A DNA stretch of 60,000 nucleotides from NCBI RefSeq assembly GCF_029227915.1, contig NC_079885.1:24803001-24863000 (forward strand), given 5' to 3'. The notes beneath the pieces are model-generated. The model made no database searches. It saw only the letters and a program-made list of their open reading frames with translations, and was not told the origin of the DNA. A program made the position numbers and the translations under genes. This document shows positions 50,001 to 60,000 of this stretch, in pieces; positions within the stretch are counted from its first letter, which is position 1, and the number at the start of each line of letters is the position of its first letter. This stretch comes from Hydractinia symbiolongicarpus. Its lineage: Eukaryota > Cnidaria > Hydrozoa > Anthoathecata > Hydractiniidae.

Positions 50001-52830
50001 TTAGCAAACGTTACATGCTTTTTTACACATGTTAAGCATATAACGAGGGTTTATTTTGCATTCTCCACGGTTTGCCCATTCATCACATCGAGAATGTCTG
50101 TTTTCGCAAGTAGGAGGTGGTAAGCTTGGACCTCCACCAGCTATGAAAATAAAATAAATGTACAAGAATACAAAAGTACACATTGGCACATCATGTTTTA
50201 CTTTAAAAACACGTCTTACCGCAGTTATACATCAAATTTATTTGCTTGATGTCAATTGGACTGAAATCAGAGATACGGTCACCATGATCTATCAAATGTT
50301 GTTGACTTTGATCAATGGTTGTGATAGTTTTGTAACGATAATTTCGTGCAAATGCTGTGGAACTGTAGTGCATAATGGATCTTAAATCATACGGAGTGTT
50401 GAGAGAGTTAATATTGCGCTCCTTTTGGAAATTGTAGTACATTCCTTAAAACAAAGTAATTTATTTTTTAGTATCATTCAAGCAAACAAACTAGCAAGAA
50501 AACAAAACTAGCAAACAATAGTATGTGAAAGAAATTACCACTTTGAACGTTATTCCTGTTGATTCGAATATATTGATCACGGTCAGGTCTGTTCTGTTCG
50601 TGATACAAACCTAGGAAAATCGAAATTAACAAAATATAGACTACGGCATGAGGAAAAAAAATGAAGTACAAAGCAATAGTTTATACCAATAGAATGTCCT
50701 ATTTCATGTATTGCAGTTCCTTTGTTTTGACAGCCTCTCCCAAGTGAGATACTATTTTTTCGTCGATGATAACCAACTGGAGATGAGCACCTACGATTTT
50801 CAAAAAATTGAAGCATTATCTAAACCGTCGTGCAATTTGTAAAGTAGTTATTAGTAGGCATGCGAAAGTGGTTGAGCCACAGTACTCTCTCAGCGACAGG
50901 TATATTTCTCCAAATAGGGAAATTGCAAGGTAGAAAGAATAGATAAACTTGAATTTACAGAATGGGACCAAGGTGGATATTTGAGATGTAAAGTGGATGT
51001 GAAGTAGATTAATGTATCGTAGTTAAGTCTAATGTTTTTGACAAATTTGACTTTGAAATTATGTGAATTATTTACGCATAAATGTATAACACATACCCTC
51101 CGCCACTGTAGAATCGAATATATCCTGATTCACCTCTTCTGGGGGCAAATCTCAAGCAAGTGTATTTGTGATAATCATTAATAGCTGCTTGAATTGCTGA
51201 ACGACCAGTGCTTCCTGTTTGAAAAGTCAGAGGTTAAACCGGTATTTTTTTCTTATCTTTTTTTATATATATTTAAACACAAAATTACAAAACTAAAAGA
51301 CGTCGAATACAAAACTCTTCATACCCCACGATAGAAAAACCTATCTGTGCGGTACTGCACATAAATTAGACAATAAAACTGTGAGAAAATTAAGAGAAAA
51401 TACTGTTGACGAGGTTGAGGGGGTTTATTTATAATAATGGAACATCAAATCTTTCAGATGACTTTAGAAAAACAATAGTGGTTTTTAGTATAAAACAATT
51501 TTGTTCTGTATTATAAATATCATTGCCATAGAGAAGTAAATTGACTCGTGTGTAATCTGAGAGGTCCGATATTGGACCTATGGTATTTTTAATATTGTCA
51601 ATGAGTGTTTTTCTTATATGCCTGTAAAAAAACAGTGCAAGAGATAGTGGTTAGTAAACTCGATTTCAAGACCACAACTGCAAAGAGGATTTAGAGTATC
51701 GCGAAAATTATGTCTGAATTTATGCTCTCTAAGGTGACTAAAGTTTACGCGCAATCGGGTTAATAGTGTTAGTCCACGAGGATCGTGGATTTTATGCCAG
51801 CATGCCAAGTAAGCTATCTATATACTTGACATACCGGTATGCCAGTATGCCAAGTAAGCTATCAGTTTAACGAAATTTCTTTATTCTCACATGTATTTGC
51901 ATGTATACTATGGCATAGGTATATATAACGTTATTCTTTCTTACACCTACAATACTCTGTACGTCCAACGTGAGTTTGAATAGCAAAATATCTTCTAAAG
52001 TTTCTTTAAAGGTTTCAGGTTTTGAGCAAAAATAACTTGAAATCTATATGTTTTACCATGTCTCTAGTGTTCTAAAGTTTTTATTATTAATAGAATAAGG
52101 TTCAAAGGAGAGATTAAATTCCGTAGTTAGGAATGTCATGTATTTCGTATTTCGAAATTTTTTTTTTATAGTAATAATTGTCCAGTGGAATTTCTCCAAA
52201 AAAATTATCAATTATTTTCTGCTGTGCAAAAGTTTCTTTCTTGGGTAATCTAGTACTACATTGTGTTCTTTTATTCTGAAAGTGAGCAGTAAGCAAAACA
52301 GTCTACCTACCAATAGATCTGTCAATTTCATACGGAACTTTTGCATTTGGCCACCTGTATCCTATTATTGACCCATATGCTTTTCCATCTTTAACTTGGG
52401 ATAACTGTGTGGGAGTTAAAATCATATCTCCATTAAATAAATTTGGATCTAAAACAAGAAAGGTTATATTTAGATATTGTTACAGTAGTACACACTATCT
52501 TCTGACAAAGTTTTGTCCAACGACATTTTGAGAAGATATGCCTTTCTGAGCAATGCTCTTTCTGATAAATGATGAAGCCTCCCACGCGCCTTAATTATGG
52601 AAATTTCCTGGTGTTCATGAAATACTTGTGTAGATTGACAGAAAAATAAACAAAGAATTGTAGAACTTAAAAGTTAGGTTGAGTAATGAATAGCCAAGAA
52701 GTTACCAAAAAGAAAGAAAAGAAAATTGACAGAATGCAAACTAAAAATTCCAATACGCACTTTCCATTTCTTTTCTCCACATTGCTGTGGCAGATGCCAG
52801 AAACATTAATCCAATACACCAGAACATCAT
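50001..52830 (-). CDS. Secreted astacin-family (M12A) metalloprotease with C-terminal ShKT domain
   Basis: Seven GT-AG exons on the minus strand: 52830-52761, 52448-52311, 51214-51097, 50790-50687, 50610-50539, 50444-50220 and 50140-50001. They total 867 nt, or 288 residues plus stop. Exon 1 gives a signal peptide starting MMFWCIGLMFLASATA. Exon 2 carries a short propeptide and the start of the mature enzyme, YRWPNAKVPYEID. The zinc site HEIGHSIGLYHEQNRPDRD is split between exons 4 and 5 and has all three His ligands, the catalytic Glu and the astacin-specific Glu. The Met-turn SIMHYSS and its following Tyr region lie in exon 6. The last exon encodes a Pro linker and a ShKT domain with six Cys spaced 6-8-10-3-2. 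Such enzymes in cnidarians are secreted proteases acting in matrix remodelling, development or digestion; the substrate here is unknown. All key residues are present, so it should be active. It is paralogous to the gene at 57643-59269. Confidence 0.93.
51429..51808 (-). mobile_element. 5'-truncated non-LTR retrotransposon (LINE), 3' end of the ORF, frameshifted
   Basis: The minus strand encodes LTRLRVNFSHLREHKFRHNF, then TLNPLCSCGLEIE and NHYLLHC, the zinc-knuckle region found at the C-terminus of many non-LTR reverse-transcriptase ORFs. Near 51636 the frame shifts in a run of T; the next frame continues RKTLIDNIKNTI and LLLYGND to a stop at 51429, matching the usual LINE C-terminal tail. The element is dead: 5'-truncated and shifted. 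It lies in intron 2 of the first astacin gene, in the same strand sense. Confidence 0.8.
51794..51865 (+). repeat. Short direct duplication beside the LINE fragment
   Basis: GCCAGCATGCCAAGTAAGCTATC recurs 46 bases on as GCCAGTATGCCAAGTAAGC with the same continuation. The first copy touches the 5'-truncated end of the LINE fragment, so it may record the insertion or a later local duplication. Confidence 0.6.
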
Positions 52831-53130
52831 GGCTTCTTGCTTCCAGTATAAATTAAATGTGAAAAATTCTTTTTGGTGCTGATTTAACATTTCCTGAATA
52901 TTAATATTTGCTGATTTCTTTTAACAAAAAGAGTTTGATCAGCAGTTTAAAAATAAATCAAACTTTATTACCTTTTTTAAACATAGCAAACACTCAGCTT
53001 GATGGGTAGCATAATGATTGGTCAGCTTTTTCACATTTCAACAAAATTTGATAGCATATAACAGTTTATCACTTATACTTTGTACACATTGAAAAAGAAA
53101 AGTGTAAGGTTATTTGTGCAGTTGTTCAAC

Positions 53131-54007
53131 TTTTTTATATTTTTTTAAGAGGGCGATATATGATCGATTTAAGATGGTGAATTTTCTTGTCAATTCATGC
53201 TCAATGGTTGGTTGGAACCACCTTTTTTGTTTGATTTCTTAGCAGCAGCTTAGTTTTAAAGTATATAAAAAAATTACTCTACCGGTAAACTTGACAACGA
53301 AAGAAAATACTTTGGACTTCTTGATAAACTGGTATAATATTGATCCACTTTTTTATATATTTTTAAGAGGGCGATATATGATCGATTTAAGATGGTGAAT
53401 TTTCTTGTCAATTCATGCTCAATGGTTGGTTGGAACCACCTTCTTTGTTTGATTTCTTAGCAGCAGCTTAGTTTTAAAGTATATAAAAAAATTACTCTAC
53501 GGGTAAACTTGACAACGAAAGAAAATACTTTGGACTTCTTGATAAACTGGTATAATATTGATCCACTTTTTTATATATTTTTAAGAGGGCGATATATGAT
53601 CGATTTAAGATGGTGAATTTTCTTGTCAATTCATGCTCAATGGTTGGTTTGAACCACCTTTTTTGTTTGATTTCTTAGCAGCAGCTTAGTTTTAAAGTAT
53701 ATAAAAAAATTACTCTACGGGTAAACTTGACAACGAAAGAAAATACTTTGGACTTCTTGATAAACTGGTATAATATTGATCCACTTTTTTATATATTTTT
53801 AAGAGGGCGATATATGATCGATTTAAGATGGTGAATTTTCTTGTCAATTCATGCTCAATGGTTGGTTTGAACCACCTTTTTTGTTTGATTTCTTAGCAGC
53901 AGCTTAGTTTTAAAGTATATAAAAAAATTACTCTACGGGTAAACTTGACAACGAAAGAAAATACTTTGGACTTCTTGATAAACTGGTATAATATTGATCC
54001 ACTTTTT
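53131..54007. repeat. 218-bp satellite, four near-identical copies
   Basis: The marker GGGCGATATATGATCG occurs at 53151, 53369, 53587 and 53805, exactly 218 bases apart each time. Copies differ by only a few substitutions (for example GGTTGGAACC against GGTTTGAACC), so expansion is recent. The array begins about 300 bp upstream of the first astacin start codon. Confidence 0.95.
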
Positions 54008-54304
54008 GCTTTTCTACCTCCTCATCAAAGTTATAAAACAAACCACTTTTTTTTTTCGCGTCTTTGCTTTGATGTTTTAAGCATGTCTACGTTTTTTGTT
54101 GAATGATGGATATTGGTGGGTGAAATGTTTTTCTTATAGACCGAGCTTTTTAAAATCTCTCCCTTCCAACCTTTTTTAATTAGGCATCTTGAACAAAAGC
54201 TGTGTTTACAACTTCAAGTAAAGACAGACTTTTCATATTAATGTTGCTCTCCTCCTGATTTTTATGCATTTCAAAAAAGCACACAGAATAAAACGCCTTG
54301 CTTA

Positions 54305-54343
54305 GTTTTAACGCCCATTTCTTAGTAAAATAGGCGTTAAAAC
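54305..54343. repeat. Short hairpin between the satellite and the RAG1-like frame
   Basis: GTTTTAACGCC (54305-54315) and GGCGTTAAAAC (54333-54343) are exact complements across 17 bases. Otherwise, 54008-56170 shows nothing I can name. Confidence 0.6.
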
Positions 54344-56172
54344 AAATTTCTTAAAAATGGACAACTCTTTTAAATTCCTGTATCCGCCCCTGGACTTATA
54401 TCTGCTTCAACAGTTCTTTCTTTATATGTAAGTTCAGTTCATCAAGTGTGTTTTGGATAAGTATCTTTGTCCAAAATTTGGAGTAGTGCACTTCTTCTTC
54501 CAGCGTATCATTATTGATTTCCGCTGACCGCTACGCGAGGCGGAATCTTTAAAATCGCCTTGAGGGATACAGAGAAAGACAGCGCAGTTAGGCTGGATAC
54601 ACGTGGTTGCGATATTTAGGCTTCAGGCTAAAATATTTGCGCGGACAAAGCTTCGTTTCGTTTACAACTAATAAGAGTAGAGATGTAAATAATCTGATCT
54701 TCACGATCTTCTAGTATTCTACATTCCTTGGCCAAAGCTTTGGAGTATGACCAAAAGCATTTTGAATTCTGGTTGTACGAATCTTGTCCTTTGGCTGTGC
54801 CTGTGGGAAATTTCTTTTAGTGTTAGCTTGCTGGTGGGAACTTTAAAATAGTTTATATTATAGTATACTTGATATAAAGTAAGAATTATTGTATTTTTAT
54901 TAGCTAGCTGGTGTTTTTTAGCTGATCTGTACCTGTCTTTGTCTATTCATCAAGCTAGCTAAGCTATAGAGTAGGTAAAGCTAGCTACCAGACAAGCAAA
55001 GTTTTTCGTTGTGTTAATAGTTAGCCAACTAGACGTAGGTAATTTTTGTAGTTTTACAAGGGTTTTAATTATCCATTTCGGTAACTTTCATATATATTTT
55101 TTATCTGAAAGCTTGGGCACTTTGTCGAACTTGCTTATTAAATTACCTAACCAACCAGAAGCATTTTGGTAAAAAAACCTTTTCGATTGGATAAAATTAT
55201 AATTGAATTTTGTAAAATCACTTGTCCCTAGCTACAGTTAAACCCATCATATAGTAGCTAGGTAGCTAGACATGTTTCATTATGACACATGGTGTTTTTA
55301 TTTCCAGACCCCAAACGCAAATTGACAGGCTAAAATATTGCTGTATAATACAATTAAAGAACACTTGAGGCAGAAAAAGCGTAAAATCTGCTGAAATTTA
55401 GAAGTTACTTTAAAAAACCTGACCCTATTAAAATAAAAGCAGCTTTATACTTGGAAGAAAAAATGTTTTTTTGTCTTCCTGGTGATATTTCATTGAAATT
55501 GTGTTTTACCGATGTTGTACAAATTTTTGAAGAAGTATAACTAAAAAAATCAAATATTTTCACAGGTAGTAATAATTTTTGTATTAGTCTTTCTTACATG
55601 TGTTGTGAACACTTTGAATAAAATCAATGATATATCTGTCATGTGTATACGTTATCTTTCCTAATGGCTTTAAAATTAGATGGAGGGATAAGAATGAGGG
55701 ATAAATATGTTGTGTATGGAAAAATATCCAATTGTATTATTTTTCCTCATTTTTTGAATGTTTTTTCTTTTCTAAACCAGCCTTTATCAAAACATCCACC
55801 GTCGGCATTTTCAAATTGAGCGAGAGAGTAATAATAACGCCTAAATACTAAGACATTCCGAAGCAGGGGGTGGTTATTCGGTAATTTACGCTGTTACCTT
55901 AATTTGATGATAATTGCTACAAAGTGTAGCACTTGGAATTTTTAGATTTTTTAACATTTTTATTAAAAAAATTTGTAGTCAAGCTTCACAAAGCCTTAGA
56001 ATAATCTTAACATGTTCTTAGATTTAAGACTTATGTTCTTATATACTTTGTTTCGTCCTCAGAACAAAATATATTTACGCTGGGCTTACATTGTTTTTTC
56101 TTTTATTTTTTAAACTTGTTAAACTTTAGTTGCAAATAACATGCATCACGTTTTTGTTCTCTGAGAATAATC

Positions 56173-56500
56173 TCACACTATATGACATATTTTAATTCCA
56201 TAGTTATTATCACTGCTGACGAAATTCTTCAAGCCATCAGGCTTCTTGTTTTTCTTCCTGCTACCTTTCAATAACGACAGTACAGAGGTGGAAACTTTAC
56301 ATTCTGTGCTGTGGACAGTCCAAGCTTTTATGTTTGTTGCAGAGTGCGACCCTCTTTTGTCGATGTTTTTTAGTTTTGGGTAACACGTTAGACAAAAATG
56401 AGTCGGGTGAGTGTTTGGGTTTTCTTCATTAAAATTCTCCAGCAACGCTTTTGTTAATCTCCCGTGATGTTTTAAGTCTAGGAATTTATATTTTTAGGAA
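56173..56500 (-). pseudogene. Open frame resembling the RAG1 N-terminal zinc-binding region (exon or transposon remnant)
   Basis: On the minus strand a frame stays open from about 56500 to the stop at 56173. It contains HPTHFCLTCYPKL, then about 20 residues later AWTVHSTEC, then a basic stretch LLKGSRKKNKK. Vertebrate RAG1 has, in the same order, HPTEFCHNCW, a W-x-x-H-x-x-x-C element and a basic GLKRK segment. The frame lacks the second Cys of the last pair (CKVS where RAG1 has CDIC). There is no good ATG; the first in-frame initiator-like codons are TTG and CTG near 56445. It could be one exon of a gene or a relic of a mobile element carrying a RAG1 N-terminal-like protein (N-RAG-TP type). 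The similarity is from memory of the motif, not from a search. Confidence 0.4.
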
Positions 56501-57642
56501 AAAACCCGCATACTCTGCGTAATTTAGATGACTTCAATACACACTAGCTTTGTCTGTCAATTTAGAAACGCTCCTGATATAATCGTGTCATCAAATAATG
56601 TGAGAAAATTCATATTTAAAAAAAATTGGCAGGGTAATAATTAAAGCAGATTTCTGTTTTTTAACCGAAAGGAAAAAAATGCTCTGAATTTAAAGTTCTG
56701 AAGGTTGAAGCTAGGTCAATTTCTAATTTTTTTTGCTAGCTCCCGCAGTTTTTTACTGTTTTGAAAGCAAACAGGACATTATTTTTTTTGAAAATATATA
56801 CATGGCCACAATCTCTCGATCTTACTCCACAAAAGCTATTTATGATTGACTATTTGTCAAACTACAGCTTAATTTATATATTGGTTAGATATAGGCCTCG
56901 CATGAAAATTGCAAAATATTTCCGATTTATCAATTTTCAATCCGCGCATGCCTATAATTTATGTCCGTACCGTGTACCGGCCTAAATGGCCTTCTAGTTT
57001 ATTACTATAAGTATTATTTTGGTCAGGATTGACAACTGGTTCGACAGATTCTCGCAAGAGTGTTAGTGATGAAGGATTTTCTGTTTTACTTCAAGTATTG
57101 TTATGTTTGCATATAAGGGATTGTCTACTTAAATGAAGTAGTTATCAATATGAAATCAATATTTTCTAGTCTGCCAAGAAATATTTTTCAACTTCTTTAA
57201 GTTAATTACTATGAGTATCATTTAAATTAAGACACTAAGTAAGGCTAACAAGAATTAAGAACATATTATCAGTAATGCTTATGAAATTCGAATTTACTGC
57301 AAAATTTGAAAAATTAGGAAATTGTGCCAAAAACACCAAAAAGGCTGGTGTTAAAAGGGTTAAATGAGAATCGACCAACGGCAACAGAAAAAATGAAAGC
57401 AGTTCTACTTTAGCATTGCCCTTGATCGATTTGATAAAATTTATCTAAGTAAGAACTGGTGTTGTGGTTGGAAAGAAGTTACTGGTATCTAAAGGCGAAA
57501 GTCCACTTTAAGATTTAAGCATGTCGGTTCAAGGAGCACGTTAATTTTACCTTCTGCCTTTTAGAATTTAGTCTTTTCAACAAAGAAAAAGAAAAGACAA
57601 AAAGAACTTAATTTCGCTTTCGTCTTCATATATTTGTTATAA

Positions 57643-59269
57643 TTAGCAAACGTTACATGCTTTTTTACACCATTTAAGCATATAGTTAGGGTTTTTGTTG
57701 CATTCTCCACGGTTTGCCCATTCATCACATCGGCTGTTTCTGTTTTCGCAAGTAGGAGGTGGCAAGCTTGGACCTGAACCGCCTATAAAATAGAAAAAAT
57801 AAAAGCAGATCTTTTTCTGTTGTCCAAATATTTTTCTGTTAAATCCAGAACACAAGAAATTCTAAAAATTATTATCTTTTTATGAATTTTTCTTTAAATT
57901 GGGACTTGTTTTTTTTTACTTGCAATGTTCTTTCATAGCTTTACCTAATCACACCGTTTTTCAGTATATCTTTCCAACTGAGCCGTATAAATGTTAAATA
58001 TTTGATTTGATTGTAACTAATATTGACTGTTTCCGAAACATTGATCGTAGCATTTATACATCAATTTTAAGCTATCTGTTGAAGATGCATTCACCTGTTC
58101 ACTTACAATTTTATCTAAACAGTGAATTCCTTTTGATGATGCACCGGATGCTATATGCAAAGTCCTACTAATTCCAATTATTACATGATCACATATGATC
58201 TTGATAAGGTTCTTACCGCAGTACATCAGGTTTATTTGCTTTACGTCAATTGCACTGAATCCATTTCTTTGACCCATCAAATTTTGGTTTGCACGATCCT
58301 TAGCTTCAATGGTTCTTCTGCCACCACCAAAAGCACCGGAACTGTAGTGCATCATTGATCTGAAGTCATAAGGCGTACCAAGAGAATTGATGTTGGATGC
58401 CTTTTGTTTGTTGAAATTGAACGCATTTGCTGTCAGTGAAAACGCATATTATCACATTTTCTCTTACTTTTTATTATTGTCTGCATTAAATAAAAATGGG
58501 AAGAAAAAAAAAAACAAAAGTAAAAATAAAAAATGCTTCTAGATTCTAAAAGCAATCTTAGTAACACTTAAAGCTTGCGACGATATAGCATAGAGCATGG
58601 TACTATCGGGCAAGAAGAGTTCATCAATTAAAACTGTCTAAAATGAGGTTTTTATAACATTAGTTACCCCTAGGAATGTTGTTCCACAAAATTCGCACGA
58701 AGTCGTCTCTATCTGGTCTACTTTGTTCATGATAGATTCCTGAAGTATAAATAAGATTATACATTAAATTATACATGTAGAAATATATAAAAAAATAAAG
58801 AAATATATAAGAAATAGATAAAAAAAATATATAAAAATATATAAAAAGTATATAAAATATATATAAAAAATACTTAAAAAACAGGGAATTAAATCAATAT
58901 CCCAATAAAAAGGAACGAACGAATAAACTTACCAATACTGTGTCCAATCTCATGCATAACAATGCCTTTATTCCAGCAACCACTAGCCAGTGATATCCTG
59001 TTCGTACGTCCATATCGATAACCAACTGGTGAAGAGCAGCTGAAATATCGTAGCTACTTATGAATGTGTAGTCAATTAGAATATTATAAGTCCTACTGCA
59101 CTTCGTTATTGGTGAGCTTGTTGCAGAAGTTCAGTAAGTTTTACCACTTACCCGCCTCCTCTATAGAAGCTGATATAAGATCTCTCATTAGTTCTCCTGT
59201 GAAATCTCAAGCAGGTGTATTTGTGATAATCAGCAATGGCTGCATTAATAGCTGAAATACCTCTGCTAC
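57643..59269 (-). CDS. Second astacin-ShKT metalloprotease, partial at the window edge
   Basis: Five exons on the minus strand: 59269-59152, 59039-58933, 58739-58668, 58429-58217 and 57782-57643. They correspond to exons 3-7 of the paralogue at 50001-52830, with lengths 118, 107, 72, 213 and 140 nt against 118, 104, 72, 225 and 140, and the same phases. The zinc site is HEIGHSIGIYHEQSRPDRD, the Met-turn is SMMHYSS and the C-terminal ShKT domain has six Cys. The exons for the signal peptide, propeptide and mature N-terminus are not found between 59270 and 60000 and presumably lie to the right of the window, since intron 2 of the paralogue is about 1.1 kb. The catalytic part has diverged clearly from the paralogue while the ShKT exon is much closer. 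No break is seen in the visible part. Confidence 0.9.
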
Positions 59270-60000
59270 CTGTATAATATACAAAAAACTATTTTTAGGG
59301 TGCTTCACCATGAAGAAATACCACACTCCAAGTTAATCAAAAGCACTGGTACTTAATTGAATGTTTTTAAAAACCAAGTCTAAGACAATTCATAGCCTGA
59401 GTCGCAAATGCAAGTAAGTAATATATTTTCCTTGCCATTTAGCTATCACGCACCATCTAATCATGGACAGTCCTGCATATAACATACATGTTTTTTTTGT
59501 TTTCCAATTTTATTTAATATATTTTGTAATGTTTATGTTTAGAAAGTCCAAAAAAAATTCAGCAAACCAGTGAGTGATGTTTCTTGTAACAAACCATATG
59601 CCAGAGGAGTCTATATAAATCAAATGGATTCTATAGAAATCAAATTGTTTGCTAAGAGGCTTTTTGAAGCAACGTATAGTGTAGATATTGTGAATTGGTT
59701 TTGGTGATAGCGGCCCAGATATGTCACAGTCTTGATGCGGAGAAAAATAATTGAAAATTTACGTAATGAAAAGAAAGAGAGAAAAACACATACTGTTGAT
59801 CAAAAAATATTCGTCAATAATCACGAATACCTTGGGGGTTATGGGCGTTAAACTATCGGTATTATATTTTGCAAAAAAAGAGAAAAAAACAGTACCAGCT
59901 TTTCCCAAGAATTATAAAAGAGTTTAGAGCAGGAAGAATTGTATAACGCGCCTCTTACATTTCTGTTATATATTTTAAATCCTTAATGATCTCTTTAGAG
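59270..60000. other. Window edge within intron 2 of the second astacin gene
   Basis: No exon with the propeptide or mature N-terminal sequence is seen on the minus strand here, so this is read as intron. AT-rich and otherwise featureless. Confidence 0.5.

Noticed and set aside
58017-58216. In-frame extension of the second astacin past the exon end at 58217, with a Cys-containing tail
   Set aside because: The frame reads through a good gtaaga donor that matches the paralogue's exon end; the ShKT exon downstream is in phase. An alternative read-through form cannot be excluded.

Overview
The window is AT-rich, intron-rich animal DNA, most likely from a cnidarian and perhaps a hydrozoan. The evidence is a COG4 gene that follows the animal protein from end to end, two astacin proteases ending in a six-cysteine ShKT domain, very short exons in AT-rich introns, and dense small DNA transposons. 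The phylum assignment is an inference; no species can be named from the sequence alone.

Layout. 1-2.6 kb: decayed mobile-element sequence, with no first COG4 exon recognised. 2.6-14.7 kb (+): 28 exons of COG4, an internal subunit of the Golgi-tethering COG complex; only its N-terminus is missing. Its introns hold a Helitron-like element, a 15-copy minisatellite, a 450-bp inverted-repeat element, a 24-bp minisatellite and a perfect hairpin. 14.8-18.6 kb: a tRNA-derived SINE, two palindromic MITEs of one family, a pogo-like MITE and a second Helitron-like copy. 19.4-22.3 kb (-): a three-exon gene for a 583-residue protein with a candidate PP1-docking motif, 19 basophilic kinase-type sites and two ankyrin repeats. 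22.5-41.5 kb: about 19 kb with no gene I can support, containing several palindromes and one intact Helitron-like element. 41.6-43.2 kb (-): a long serine-rich ORF of unknown function. 43.3-49.6 kb: repeats, including a fold-back element, a 247-bp (AT)n tract, a 401-bp (TCA)n tract followed by a hairpin motif, and two head-to-tail pairs of Helitron-like elements. 50.0-52.8 kb (-): a complete seven-exon astacin gene with a LINE fragment in intron 2. 53.1-54.0 kb: four copies of a 218-bp satellite. 56.2-56.5 kb (-): an open frame resembling the N-terminal zinc region of RAG1. 57.6-59.3 kb (-): the last five exons of a second astacin gene, running off the right edge.

The two astacin genes are a tandem duplication in one orientation with matching exon phases and nearly identical exon lengths. 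COG4 serves Golgi trafficking, the astacins are predicted secreted zinc proteases, and the PP1/ankyrin protein is a predicted signalling scaffold; nothing suggests these genes form one pathway. All exon boundaries were derived by hand from GT-AG sites, phase and protein similarity.
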